Shown here: positions 25,681-34,771 of the stretch, one piece after another
Layout: the number at the start of each line of letters is the position of its first letter
Numbering within the stretch: position 1 is the stretch's first letter
Source: Sagittula sp048553715
GTDB taxonomy: Bacteria > Pseudomonadota > Alphaproteobacteria > Rhodobacterales > Rhodobacteraceae
Direction: 5' to 3'
Assembly (NCBI RefSeq): GCF_048553715.1
Contig: NZ_JBLZNC010000001.1
Location: 1-64,000, forward strand
DNA length: 64,000 nucleotides
Notes under the pieces: generated by a model
Seen by the model: the letters and a program-made list of their open reading frames with translations, nothing else
Told to the model about the DNA's origin: nothing
Databases searched by the model: none
Translations under genes and position numbers: made by a program

Positions 25681-25911
25681 TTGTGGTGGGGTGGTTCGGG
25701 CCGCGCGCCCGCCGCGGCGTTTGCGCAAGGCGGCACGGCGGTCGGGCAGGGCGTCCATAATGGCGCGCCGCGCCGCGCTGTCCATCTGCGACCATTCCGT
25801 GATCTCGGGCAGGCTGCGCAGACAGCCGGTGCAGATCTGTTCGCGCGGATGGATCACGCAGATCTTGATGCAGGGACTTTCGATCTCGTCACGTTTCCAG
25901 ACATCGTCCAT
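25675..25911 (-). CDS. DUF1289 small cysteine-rich protein
   Basis: This 78-residue protein carries the DUF1289 cysteine pattern SPCIKIC...ICTGC (C14, C18, C27, C30), likely a metal or Fe-S site, followed by the family helix EITEWSQMDSAARRAIM and a basic tail. Its biochemical role is not established. It sits three bases downstream of ruvX and probably shares its transcript with ccmI and ruvX. Confidence 0.85.
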   Translation of the reverse strand: MDDVWKRDEIESPCIKICVIHPREQICTGCLRSLPEITEWSQMDSAARRAIMDALPDRRAALRKRRGGRAARTTPPQT

Positions 25912-25914
25912 GGC

Positions 25915-26385
25915 TTATCCCCGCAGAAAGCGCAGCCGGTCCAGCACGCCTTGCAGAATGTAAGAGGCGGCCACGTGATCGATGACCTCGGCGCGGCGCG
26001 CGCGTGATGTGTCCGCCTCAAGCAGGGCACGTTCTGCGGCGACGGTCGACAGCCGTTCGTCCCAGAACCCGATGGGCAGATCGTGGCGCGGGGCAAGGTT
26101 GCGCGCAAAGGCGCGGGTCGATTGGCAACGCGGCCCTTCGGTGCCGTCCATGTTGCGTGGCAACCCCAGAACAATGCCGGTGACGGTCCGGTCGGCAATG
26201 ATGGCGGCCAGCCGATCCGCGTCGAGGCTGAATTTCTTGCGTTTCACGGTCTCCAGCGGCGTGGCAACCCCGCGCAACCCGTCCGAGACCGCAACCCCGA
26301 TGGTTTTTGTGCCCAGATCCAGCCCCATCAGCGCGCCACTCGGCGGCAGGGCTGCGGCAAACTCTTCGATGGTGTCGTAGATCAT
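25915..26385 (-). CDS. ruvX: RuvX/YqgF Holliday junction resolvase-like protein
   Basis: The 156-residue protein has the RNase H-like fold motif LMGLDLGTKTIGVAVSD, followed by VLGLPRNMDGTEG and the C-terminal acidic residues in VIDHVAASYIL. Family members are implicated in Holliday junction resolution and 16S rRNA 5' processing. The start is set by the ATGA overlap with ccmI; an upstream extension to 26532 lies inside ccmI. Confidence 0.9.
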   Translation of the reverse strand: MIYDTIEEFAAALPPSGALMGLDLGTKTIGVAVSDGLRGVATPLETVKRKKFSLDADRLAAIIADRTVTGIVLGLPRNMDGTEGPRCQSTRAFARNLAPRHDLPIGFWDERLSTVAAERALLEADTSRARRAEVIDHVAASYILQGVLDRLRFLRG

Positions 26386-27611
26386 TCGGTCAATCCTGCC
26401 TGTCGGGCCGCCGCACGCAGCGTGTCCAATGCGTCTTCGTTTGTGGCAAAGACCTGCTGCGCCTCTGTCCAGATGGCACCGGCTTGGTCGGTATCGCCCA
26501 GAACCGCAAGCGAAGAAATCAGCCGCGCCCAATCCTGCGGGCTGCCGCCGGTGGTGGCCAGCCGGTTCGACAGTTGCGACACCATCCCGCGGATCATCTC
26601 CTCGCGGTCTTCCTCGGACAAGTCAGAGGCCGCTTCGATATCCTCGGCGGTGGGGCCGCGCGGCGCGGCGTCCAGAGGTGGCAGGCTGTAGCGGTGCTGG
26701 CCCGCCCTCATGGCCATCTCCTCGATCTGGGCGCGCAGCGGCGCGACCCATGGGTCGTCAGGGCTGCTGTCCGCCAGCAGCGTATCCCACATGCGAAAGC
26801 CGATGTCGGGCCGTCCGGTCTGTGCCATCATCAGCCCGCCGTAGAATCGCGCCACCCCATTGGTCGCATCAAGTCGCAGCGCCTGTTCAAGGGCCGCCTG
26901 CGCCTCGGGCGAGACATAGCCACCGGCGGCAAGAACCATCATATCGGCGAGATCGGCGTAATCCTTGGCGGTGGCATTGTCGCCCTTGAGGCGGACCACA
27001 TTGTCCAATGCGGTATAGGCCGCCTTGTAATTGCCTAATGCGGCCTCGGACCGTGCCAGCAGAACCTGCCCCTGTAGATCGTCGGGGCGGTCCTGTGTTG
27101 CGCTGCGCAGCCGGTCCACAAGGGCGAGGTATTCCTCATCCGCAGTCACCTTCGGCGCGGCGGGCAGGTTTGCCTCTGCCTCCGCCTGCGATCCGCGATC
27201 CTGCAACACGCGCTGCGCGGTCGCCAGCCGGTCCTGCAAGGGCATATCGCGATAGCCCGGCGCGCCCAGACCCAAGTACAACCAGAACCCGCCGCCCAGA
27301 ACCACGGCGGCAATCGCCCCCGCCATCGCATAGCTCGCGATGCGGGGCTGCGCACCGCCCCCATCCTGCGCGCGCACCTTTGCATCGGCGGCCAGCAAGC
27401 GGCGCGAAATCTCGACCCGCAGGCGCTCTGCCTCTTCGGGATCGATCTTTCCGCGCGCCGCATCCGCATCCACTTCGGACAATTGGTCGCGGTAGACCTG
27501 CAGATCAAAGGCCTCTGCCGGGCCGGTTTCGCGCTGTCCGGCCACCACGGCATAGCCCATGCCCGCTGCAACAACCACGGCCACAGCCCCTGTCAGGATC
27601 CAGAACAGCAT
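26382..27611 (-). CDS. ccmI: Cytochrome c maturation protein CcmI
   Basis: The 409-residue protein has two N-terminal transmembrane helices (about 3-25 and 92-112) flanking a cytoplasmic heptad-rich loop (VYRDQLSEVDADAARG), then a periplasmic TPR region (about 150-400). This is the CcmI layout; it holds apocytochrome c for heme ligation. No other ccm genes are adjacent. It is the first gene of a leftward group with ruvX and DUF1289. Confidence 0.9.
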   Translation of the reverse strand: MLFWILTGAVAVVVAAGMGYAVVAGQRETGPAEAFDLQVYRDQLSEVDADAARGKIDPEEAERLRVEISRRLLAADAKVRAQDGGGAQPRIASYAMAGAIAAVVLGGGFWLYLGLGAPGYRDMPLQDRLATAQRVLQDRGSQAEAEANLPAAPKVTADEEYLALVDRLRSATQDRPDDLQGQVLLARSEAALGNYKAAYTALDNVVRLKGDNATAKDYADLADMMVLAAGGYVSPEAQAALEQALRLDATNGVARFYGGLMMAQTGRPDIGFRMWDTLLADSSPDDPWVAPLRAQIEEMAMRAGQHRYSLPPLDAAPRGPTAEDIEAASDLSEEDREEMIRGMVSQLSNRLATTGGSPQDWARLISSLAVLGDTDQAGAIWTEAQQVFATNEDALDTLRAAARQAGLTE

Positions 27612-27784
27612 AACGCCCCCATTTCATTCGTCCGTGTCGATCTAGTTATTCCCTCCGCCGCATGAAAGAGCAAATGCCCCCTCTGCCACCCCATGTCGCA
27701 ACTGCGCGGCATTATGACGGTTGCATGTCGCCCCGTTGCCGGTTTGGGTGCGAAAAACGGCGAAACGTTTGCGGGAATCGAGAC

Positions 27785-29032
27785 ATGAAAAGATATTCGG
27801 CCTTTGCCATCGTCCGCGAAGCTTTGTTCAGCGACCACAAGGGGTGGGAACGCGCCTGGCGCAAGGCCCAGCCGAAATCACGCTATGACGTTGTGATCGT
27901 CGGCGCGGGGGGGCATGGCCTCGCCACCGCCTATTATCTGGGCAAGAACTTCGGCATCACCAATGTGGCGGTGATCGAAAAGGGCTGGCTGGGCGGCGGC
28001 AACACCGGGCGCAACACCACGATCATCCGCTCCAATTACCTGCAGGATGCATCGGCGGCGATCTACGAAAAGGCCCGTTCGCTGTATGAAACGATGAGCC
28101 AAGACCTCAACTATAACGTGATGTTCAGCCCGCGCGGCGTGATGATGCTGGCGCAGACCGAACATGAGGTGCGCGGCTACCAGCGCACGGCACATGCCAA
28201 TGCGCTGCAAGGGGTCGAGACCCGCTTTATCACCCCCAAAGAGGTCAAGGAGATCGTCCCGATCATCAACCTCGACGGGCCGCGCTACCCGGTGTTGGGG
28301 GCGCTGTGGCAAGAACGTGCAGGCTCGGCCCGCCATGACGCGGTCGCATGGGGCTATGCGCGGGCGTGCTCGGCCATGGGGATGGACATCATCCAGCAAT
28401 GCGAAGTCACCGGCGTGACCCGCGAAAACGGCCAAGTGACAGGCGTCGACACCACCAAAGGCCACATCGGCTGTAACAAGCTGGGCATCGTCGTGGCAGG
28501 CCATTCCGGCGAGCTGGCGCGCATGGCGGGCTTCCGTCTGCCGGTGGAAAGCGCCCCGCTGCAGGCGCTGGTGTCCGAGCCGATCAAACCGGTCATGGAC
28601 TGCGTCGTCATGGCGAACACCGTGCACGGCTACATGTCCCAATCTGACAAGGGCGAAATGGTCATCGGCGGCGGCACGGACAGCTACAACGCCTTCACGC
28701 AGCGCGGCTCCTTCCACCATATCGAACACACGGTTGCCGCGCTGGTAGAGACCTTCCCAATGGTGTCGCGGCTGAAGATGCTGCGCCAATGGGGCGGCAT
28801 CGTCGACATGACGGGCGACCGCTCGCCGATCCTGTCCAAAACGCCGGTGGACGGAATCTTTATCAACGCAGGCTGGGGCACAGGCGGCTTCAAGGCGATC
28901 CCCGGCTCGGGCTGGGGCTTTGCCGAATTGATGGCCACGGGCAAATCGCCACTGTGCGAAGAATTCGGCCTGAACCGTTTCGCCGAAGGCCGCTTCATCG
29001 ACGAATCCGTCGCCGCCGGGGTGGCGCATTGA
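27785..29032 (+). CDS. soxB: Sarcosine oxidase subunit beta
   Basis: From the ATG at 27785 the protein has 415-416 residues. It has the FAD motif IVGAGGHGLATAYYL (about 38-52) and RHDAVAW near 183-189, where H184 is the expected covalent FMN attachment site in the heterotetrameric enzyme. The complex oxidises sarcosine to glycine, with peroxide and methylene-THF as co-products. An upstream extension to 27662 was rejected because it lacks family similarity and a ribosome-binding site. It heads a soxB-x-soxD-soxA-soxG group. Confidence 0.92.
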   Translation: MKRYSAFAIVREALFSDHKGWERAWRKAQPKSRYDVVIVGAGGHGLATAYYLGKNFGITNVAVIEKGWLGGGNTGRNTTIIRSNYLQDASAAIYEKARSLYETMSQDLNYNVMFSPRGVMMLAQTEHEVRGYQRTAHANALQGVETRFITPKEVKEIVPIINLDGPRYPVLGALWQERAGSARHDAVAWGYARACSAMGMDIIQQCEVTGVTRENGQVTGVDTTKGHIGCNKLGIVVAGHSGELARMAGFRLPVESAPLQALVSEPIKPVMDCVVMANTVHGYMSQSDKGEMVIGGGTDSYNAFTQRGSFHHIEHTVAALVETFPMVSRLKMLRQWGGIVDMTGDRSPILSKTPVDGIFINAGWGTGGFKAIPGSGWGFAELMATGKSPLCEEFGLNRFAEGRFIDESVAAGVAH

Positions 29033-29102
29033 TGGGCGGGAACCGACAGGCGCGATCTGACGTTCTCACACCAACGCACATCGCGTTCGGAGGAGAGATC
29101 AG

Positions 29103-29360
29103 ATGGCCGAACCCACACATCACACCACAACCACCCACCGCGAAACACGCGGTAATTCCGGATTGGCATTCATCGTCGGCGTCCTTGTCGTCGTTGTCGC
29201 CGTCTTGGCATTCTTCATGTTCGGCGGCACCGTGGACACAGGGGCCGCAGGCAGTGACAGCGACATCAACGTCACCATTCAGGACGACGGCGGCGACACA
29301 GCGCCGGCAGACGATGCGCAAAACGCGCCGGTCGCAGACGCGCCCGCTGCCGACGAATAA
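29103..29360 (+). CDS. Small single-helix membrane protein inside the sox operon
   Basis: This 85-residue protein has a His/Thr-rich N-terminus (HHTTTTH), one transmembrane helix (about 20-42) and an acidic Asp/Ala-rich tail. A strong ribosome-binding site (GGAGGAGAG) precedes the ATG, supporting expression. It lies between soxB and soxD, where sox operons normally have no gene. No function is recognised; similar small proteins with one helix are common in this bacterial family. Confidence 0.75.
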   Translation: MAEPTHHTTTTHRETRGNSGLAFIVGVLVVVVAVLAFFMFGGTVDTGAAGSDSDINVTIQDDGGDTAPADDAQNAPVADAPAADE

Positions 29361-29462
29361 CACAGTTTCCGATACCACAGACCACGGACCCATGCGGGCC
29401 GGGATGCAGGCGCATTCCGGCCCGTTTGCCTGCGCAGATTGCCCCACAGCGGAGAGGCCCCA

Positions 29463-29801
29463 ATGCTGATCTTCACCTGTCCCTATTGCGGCGTCGCCGC
29501 CGAAGAAACCGAGCTCACCGCAGGGGGCGAGGCGCATCTGACACGCTTCGGCCCCGGCTCATCGGACGACGACTTCGAAAGCTACCTCTTCACCCGCGAA
29601 AACCCCAAGGGCGTCCATTTCGAACGCTGGCGGCATGCAAACGGCTGCGGCAAGTGGTTTCACGCGGCGCGTTGCACCGTCACGCTAGAAGTCTTCGGCA
29701 CCTATCCGGCGCAGACAACACAGCCGCCCGCCGACCTTCAGGACAAAATCAGCGAAAAACGTCCCGGCTGGCAATGGCGTGAGTTCGGAGCAGCCTCGTG
29801 A
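29463..29801 (+). CDS. soxD: Sarcosine oxidase subunit delta
   Basis: The 112-residue protein begins MLIFTCPYCG and has the zinc-site residues C6, C9, C62 and His/Cys in GCGKWFHAARC, as in SoxD. It is a structural subunit of the heterotetramer. The ATG at 29463 with GAGAGG upstream is preferred over the earlier in-frame ATG at 29439. Confidence 0.92.
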   Translation: MLIFTCPYCGVAAEETELTAGGEAHLTRFGPGSSDDDFESYLFTRENPKGVHFERWRHANGCGKWFHAARCTVTLEVFGTYPAQTTQPPADLQDKISEKRPGWQWREFGAAS

Positions 29802-29862
29802 TGCTTTTTCTTGGTCAAAATACCTACAGCGCAATCCTATCCACCATTCCGGGAGGCCAGTC

Positions 29863-32800
29863 ATGAGCACCCGTCTTGCCAAGGGCGGTCGCCTGATCGA
29901 CCGGACCAAGCAGATCGATTTCACCTTCAACGGCAAGCGGTTCAAAGGCCATCCGGGGGATACTCTGGCCTCGGCCTTGCTGGCGCAGGACCAGATTTTG
30001 ATGGGGCGGTCGTTCAAATACCATCGCCCTCGCGGGGTTGTGGCCTCCGGCGTTGAGGAGCCCAATGCACTGGTGAACCTCGGCGAAGGTCACCGGCATG
30101 AACCCAACCAGCGTGCCACCACAACCGAACTGTTCCACGGTCTGACCGCCACCTCTCAGAACCACTGGCCGTCGCTGGACTATGACATCGGGGCGGTAAA
30201 CGGGCTGTTCGGGCGGTTCCTGACCGCGGGTTTCTACTACAAGACTTTCATTCACCCGCGTCCGTTCTGGAAGCATATCTATGAACCCTTCATTCGCCAG
30301 TCTGCGGGGCTTGGCAAAGCGCCGGATCCGGAAACCCGCGACCCCGACCATTACGAACACTTCTACGCTTTTGTGGACGTGCTGGTCGTCGGCGGCGGTG
30401 TGGCAGGCTTGCATGCGGCGCGTCTTGCGGGCGAAGCGGGCAAACGCGTTCTGTTGATCGAACAGAATGCTGATTTCGGGGGGCGTGCTGTCGTTGATGG
30501 TGGGCAGATCGATGGCCAGTCTCCGGATGTTTGGGTCAAAGACACTCTCCAAGCCCTTGAAGCCATGGATAATGTGCGCATCCGTACACGGATGACCGGC
30601 GCGGGCGTCTATGACCACGGATATGTTCTGGGGTATGAGCGGTTGCGCGACCACGCGCCGATGTTGCCGGGGCCGCGCCACCGTTTGTGGCGCATACGTG
30701 CCGAACAGGTGATTACGGCAACCGGCGCCTTGGAGCGTCCGCTAAGCTTTGGCGGCAACGATGTGCCGGGTGTCATGCTGGCATCCGCTGTCCGGGATTA
30801 TCTGGTGAACTACGGGGTCAGCCCCGGCGACCGGACCGTGGTGGTCACCAACAATGATGACGCTTACCGCACGGCCATCGCGCTGAAGGAGGCGGGGCTT
30901 GTGGTTCCCGCGATTATCGACGCGCGCAAGGACGGTGGTGGCCCCTTGATGAAACAGGCACAAGCGCTTGGGATCCGGGTGGAAACTGGGCGCGGCATCG
31001 CCAAGGTCTTTGGCGGCAAACGGGTCACCGGCGTTGCGATCTGTCCGCAAAACGGCGAGGGCGCCGTGCTGGAGGAGATCGACTGCGACGCGGTTGCCAT
31101 GTCCGGCGGCTGGTCGCCGGTGGTGCACCTGTGGTCCCACAACGGCGGCAAGCTGGTCTGGGACGACGCGCAGGCTTTCTTCCGTCCTGATCCAGAGCGC
31201 GCGCCGACCAATCATAACGGTCAACCGTTTGTCACCACGGCAGGCGCGGCATCGGGCTGCCTGCGCCTGAACGATGCCCTGCAAAATGCTGATCGCGCAG
31301 TGAAAACCCTGTATCCAGATGGGGTGAAAACGGCTGCGCCGACTGCAAGCGACAGCGACGAGGCCCCGATTGAACCGGTGTGGCTGATGCCTGCGGGGGC
31401 GCATTATGGTCTGCGTCAGAAAGCTTGGCTGGACTACCAAAACGACGTCAAGGTCTCGGACGTGCAGCTTGCCGCCCATGAGGGCTACGAGAGCGTGGAA
31501 CACACCAAGCGCTACACCACGCTCGGGATGGCAACGGATCAGGGGAAGCTGAGCAATATCAACGGTCTGGCGATCCTGTCGGGCGCGCTTGGGGCAGAGA
31601 TCCCGCAGGTCGGCACGACCACGTTCCGCCCCCCGTATTCAACGATCTCGATGGGTGCGATCACGGGCGACGCGCGTGGCGAGTTGTTCCATCCGGTACG
31701 GCGCACGCCGATACAGGATTGGCACGAAGCCAACGGTGCGGACTTTGAACCCGTCGGCGATTGGCGCAGGCCCTACACCTTCCTACAGCCCGGCGAGACA
31801 CGCGAAACCGCTGTCATCCGCGAGATCAATGCCACTCGGCAAGGCGTTGGAATCCTTGATGCATCCACGCTTGGCAAGATCATCGTCAAAGGGCCGGATG
31901 CGGGCCGTTTCCTCGACATGCTGTACACCAACATGATGAGCACGCTGAAGGTCGGCAAATGCCGCTATGGCCTGATGTGTTCGGAAAACGGATTCTTGTC
32001 AGACGACGGTGTGGTCGCCCGCATCGATGAACACACCTTTCTGTGTCACACCACCACCGGAGGCGCCGACCGCATCCATGCCCATATGGAGGAATGGCTG
32101 CAGACGGAATGGTGGGACTGGAAGGTCTACACCGCCAATGTGACAGAGCAATATGCGCAGATCGCGGTCGTCGGCCCCAAAGCCCGTGAGGTTCTGGAAA
32201 CGCTGGGCGGGATGGATGTCTCGAAAGAGGGGCTGGCCTTTATGGAATGGAAGGACGGCCAGCTTGGCGGTTTCCCGGTCCGGGCCTATCGCATCTCTTT
32301 CTCTGGCGAGTTGAGCTATGAGATCGCCGTGCCTGCCTCGCAGGGGCGGGCCCTGTGGGATGCCTTGCTTGAGGCCGGTGCCGTACACGGCATTACGCCA
32401 TATGGCACAGAGGCGCTGCACGTGATGCGCGCGGAAAAGGGCTTTATCATGATCGGGGACGAAACCGACGGTACGGTTATTCCGCAGGACCTCGGGCTGC
32501 ATTGGGCCATCTCGAAGAAGAAGGACGACTATATCGGCAAACGGGCACAGGCCCGCAGCCATATGACCGATCCTGAACGGTGGCAGCTTGTCGGGCTGGA
32601 GACGTTGGATGGCTCCGTGTTGCCGGACGGCGCATATGCGGCGGCCAAAGGCAAAAATGCCAACGGGCAGCGCAACACCCAAGGTCGCGTGACCTCGACC
32701 TATTATTCCCCGACGTTGGATCGCGGCATCGCCATGGGTTTGGTGCTGCACGGCCCCGACCGTATGGGCGAAGTGATCACGTTCACCAAGGACGACGGCG

Positions 32801-32871
32801 AAACGGAAGTGGCGGCAAAAATTGTCAGCCCCGTCTTCTATGACCCCGAAGGAGAAAAGCAGAATGTCTGA
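29863..32871 (+). CDS. soxA: Sarcosine oxidase subunit alpha
   Basis: The 1002-residue protein has an N-terminal ferredoxin-like domain (about 1-95, RTKQIDFTFNGKRFKGHPGDTLASALLA-like), an NAD/FAD-type Rossmann domain with VVGGGVAGLHAARLAGEAGK (about 175-195), and a C-terminal GcvT-like folate domain (about 610-980). It is the normal length of SoxA. The folate domain transfers the sarcosine methyl group to tetrahydrofolate. The ATG at 29863 has GGGAGG six bases upstream. It overlaps soxG by eight bases. Confidence 0.93.
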   Translation: MSTRLAKGGRLIDRTKQIDFTFNGKRFKGHPGDTLASALLAQDQILMGRSFKYHRPRGVVASGVEEPNALVNLGEGHRHEPNQRATTTELFHGLTATSQNHWPSLDYDIGAVNGLFGRFLTAGFYYKTFIHPRPFWKHIYEPFIRQSAGLGKAPDPETRDPDHYEHFYAFVDVLVVGGGVAGLHAARLAGEAGKRVLLIEQNADFGGRAVVDGGQIDGQSPDVWVKDTLQALEAMDNVRIRTRMTGAGVYDHGYVLGYERLRDHAPMLPGPRHRLWRIRAEQVITATGALERPLSFGGNDVPGVMLASAVRDYLVNYGVSPGDRTVVVTNNDDAYRTAIALKEAGLVVPAIIDARKDGGGPLMKQAQALGIRVETGRGIAKVFGGKRVTGVAICPQNGEGAVLEEIDCDAVAMSGGWSPVVHLWSHNGGKLVWDDAQAFFRPDPERAPTNHNGQPFVTTAGAASGCLRLNDALQNADRAVKTLYPDGVKTAAPTASDSDEAPIEPVWLMPAGAHYGLRQKAWLDYQNDVKVSDVQLAAHEGYESVEHTKRYTTLGMATDQGKLSNINGLAILSGALGAEIPQVGTTTFRPPYSTISMGAITGDARGELFHPVRRTPIQDWHEANGADFEPVGDWRRPYTFLQPGETRETAVIREINATRQGVGILDASTLGKIIVKGPDAGRFLDMLYTNMMSTLKVGKCRYGLMCSENGFLSDDGVVARIDEHTFLCHTTTGGADRIHAHMEEWLQTEWWDWKVYTANVTEQYAQIAVVGPKAREVLETLGGMDVSKEGLAFMEWKDGQLGGFPVRAYRISFSGELSYEIAVPASQGRALWDALLEAGAVHGITPYGTEALHVMRAEKGFIMIGDETDGTVIPQDLGLHWAISKKKDDYIGKRAQARSHMTDPERWQLVGLETLDGSVLPDGAYAAAKGKNANGQRNTQGRVTSTYYSPTLDRGIAMGLVLHGPDRMGEVITFTKDDGETEVAAKIVSPVFYDPEGEKQNV

Positions 32872-33418
32872 TCTGGCCGGTTTCTCGGGTCTGGTATCCA
32901 TCCGCGACGTGGGCGCACAGGGCATGCTGACCCTGCGCGGTGACCTGAACGATCCGCAATTTACCGAGGCTGTGACACAGGTTTGCGGCTTGGCACTGCC
33001 CCCGCTCAGGGGCGTTGTAACCTCTGGTGATCGCAGCCTGTTGTGGATGTCGCCGGACGAATTGGCGCTGCTGCTGCCCAAGGCTCAGGCCCCTGATATG
33101 GTCGCCAAGCTGGCGGACGCCACCGCAGGATTGCATGCGATGGTTGTGGATGTGTCGGATGCACGGGCGCATTTCGAGATCGAAGGCCGCGTTGTGCGCG
33201 AAACCATTGCCAAGCTCGCGCCGGTCGATATGCATGCCGACAGCTTTGCCACTGACACGCTGCGCCGGACGCGCTTCGGGCAGGTGGCGGCGGGGTTCTG
33301 GATGCCGGATGCGCGCCGCGCGCGTATTTTCTGTTTCCGGTCGGTGCGCGACTACATGGCAAACCTGCTGATGGCCGCGGCGGACGAACACAGTGAAGTG
33401 AGCTACTTCCAGAAGTAG
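32864..33418 (+). CDS. soxG: Sarcosine oxidase subunit gamma
   Basis: The 184-residue protein matches SoxG, the small folate-domain-like subunit of the heterotetramer, with SPDELALLLP and the C-terminal FCFRSVRDYMANLLMAAA segment. GAAGGAGAAAAGCAG precedes the ATG at 32864, inside the end of soxA. It closes the sox operon. Typical folate partner genes (folD, purU, glyA) do not follow here. Confidence 0.88.
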   Translation: MSDLAGFSGLVSIRDVGAQGMLTLRGDLNDPQFTEAVTQVCGLALPPLRGVVTSGDRSLLWMSPDELALLLPKAQAPDMVAKLADATAGLHAMVVDVSDARAHFEIEGRVVRETIAKLAPVDMHADSFATDTLRRTRFGQVAAGFWMPDARRARIFCFRSVRDYMANLLMAAADEHSEVSYFQK

Positions 33419-33438
33419 CCCGCCTTGTCTTTGCGCCC

Positions 33439-33470
33439 CGCTTGGCCGACACTGGACGCTCGGCCAAGCG
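33439..33470 (+). terminator. Hairpin after soxG
   Basis: CGCTTGGCCGA (33439-33449) pairs perfectly with TCGGCCAAGCG (33460-33470). There is no T-tract, so it may be a terminator, an attenuator or an RNA-stabilising hairpin before the next gene. Confidence 0.45.
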
Positions 33471-33485
33471 CGGGAAGGAATGCGA

Positions 33486-33917
33486 ATGAAACCGATACGG
33501 CGCCTTTTGGCCATGGCCGCAGGCGTGGTCCTGACGGTGAGCTTGGCGCATGCGGATGACAAAGATGTGGTGGGCTACCAATGCGTTATGCGCGGGGCAG
33601 GGACCTACGACTGGATTCAGCCTGTCATCTTCGTCGCCCATAACCGCACTGACGATCTGATCGTCGTGTCCGACGCCATGATCCTTGCCATGAATGACGG
33701 CCAGCCTGCTGTGGCGCAGATCGATACGGAAAACGCCCGCCGCATCACCTTTACCTGGGAGGTGGAGACCCGCCTGCGCGTCAGCCCCGTCACGCTGCGA
33801 TTTCGGGGAACCTACGTCAAAAGCAACGGGGTCTTTTCCGTTGTGGCACAGCCGCGCGGCTTTGATACGACGCTCACCCGCAGTGGGGAATGCACGCTTG
33901 GCCGTCTGGGGATGTAG
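33486..33917 (+). CDS. Periplasmic protein of unknown function
   Basis: This 143-residue protein has a Sec signal peptide (MKPIRRLLAMAAGVVLTVSLAHA-like, cut before DDKDV) and a small beta-rich mature part with two cysteines (in YQCVMRG and SGECTLG) that could form a disulfide. GGAAGGA is correctly placed for the ATG at 33486 rather than that at 33480. I do not recognise the family. It lies between soxG and sodB. Confidence 0.65.
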   Translation: MKPIRRLLAMAAGVVLTVSLAHADDKDVVGYQCVMRGAGTYDWIQPVIFVAHNRTDDLIVVSDAMILAMNDGQPAVAQIDTENARRITFTWEVETRLRVSPVTLRFRGTYVKSNGVFSVVAQPRGFDTTLTRSGECTLGRLGM

Positions 33918-34022
33918 GATCAGCACGCTTTGCCGCGGAATATCTTCCGAGGTGGCTTGACCTTAGGCCGCTGGCGGAACAGGTAAGGTGGTGAGATTTC
34001 ACAAACAGGAGAGGATGGCCCA

Positions 34023-34622
34023 ATGGCATTCGAACTTCCCGATCTTCCTTACGCGCACGACGCGCTGGCATCTTCCGGCATGAGCCAGGAGACGATGGAA
34101 TATCACCACGATATCCACCACAAGGCCTATGTCGACAACGGCAACAAGCTGATCGAAGGCACCGAATGGGCTGGCAAGTCGGTCGAAGAGATCATCAAAG
34201 GCACCTATGATGCGAACGCTGTCGCACAGTCGGGTATCTTCAACAACGCGTCGCAGCACTGGAACCACACCCAGTTCTGGGAAATGATGGGCCCCGACGG
34301 CAAGACCATGCCGACCGAGCTGGAAGCGGCGATCAAGGAATCCTTCGGCACCGTCGAAAAATTCAAGGACGACTTCGCCGCTGCAGGCGCGGGTCAGTTC
34401 GGCTCTGGCTGGGCGTGGCTGGTCAAGGACACCGACGGCGGCCTGAAAGTCACCAAAACCGAAAACGGCGTGAACCCGCTGTGCTTCGGCCAGACCGCTC
34501 TGCTGGGCTGCGATGTGTGGGAGCACTCCTACTACATCGATTTCCGCAACAAGCGTCCGGCCTACCTGAAAAACTTCCTCGACAATCTGGTGAACTGGGA
34601 AAACGTGGCGTCGCGCCTGTAA
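34023..34622 (+). CDS. sodB: Iron superoxide dismutase
   Basis: The 199-residue protein has the Fe/Mn-SOD layout: YHHDIHHKAYVDNGN in the N-terminal helical domain with the first metal histidine, ASQHWNHTQFW with the second, and DVWEHSYYIDFRN with the metal Asp and His. The Gly/Gln pattern (AAGAGQFGSGWAWL) suits the iron type. A ribosome-binding site CAGGAGAGG precedes it and a strong terminator follows. Confidence 0.94.
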   Translation: MAFELPDLPYAHDALASSGMSQETMEYHHDIHHKAYVDNGNKLIEGTEWAGKSVEEIIKGTYDANAVAQSGIFNNASQHWNHTQFWEMMGPDGKTMPTELEAAIKESFGTVEKFKDDFAAAGAGQFGSGWAWLVKDTDGGLKVTKTENGVNPLCFGQTALLGCDVWEHSYYIDFRNKRPAYLKNFLDNLVNWENVASRL

Positions 34623-34650
34623 TCCCCACCGATTGTGGACTGATCCCGAG

Positions 34651-34680
34651 GGGGCGCGGCATCGGCTGCGCCCCTTTTTT
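34651..34680 (+). terminator. Terminator of sodB
   Basis: GGGGCGCGGC (34651-34660) pairs with GCTGCGCCCC (34665-34674) around ATCG, followed by six T. Confidence 0.9.
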
Positions 34681-34771
34681 CATGCGCTGCATTTGCAAAA
34701 TCCCATGGTTGCATTGCGCGCCAGTGGGCAAGTGCCTAGCGTCACGCGACCCGCATGAGAAGGCCCGCAAC

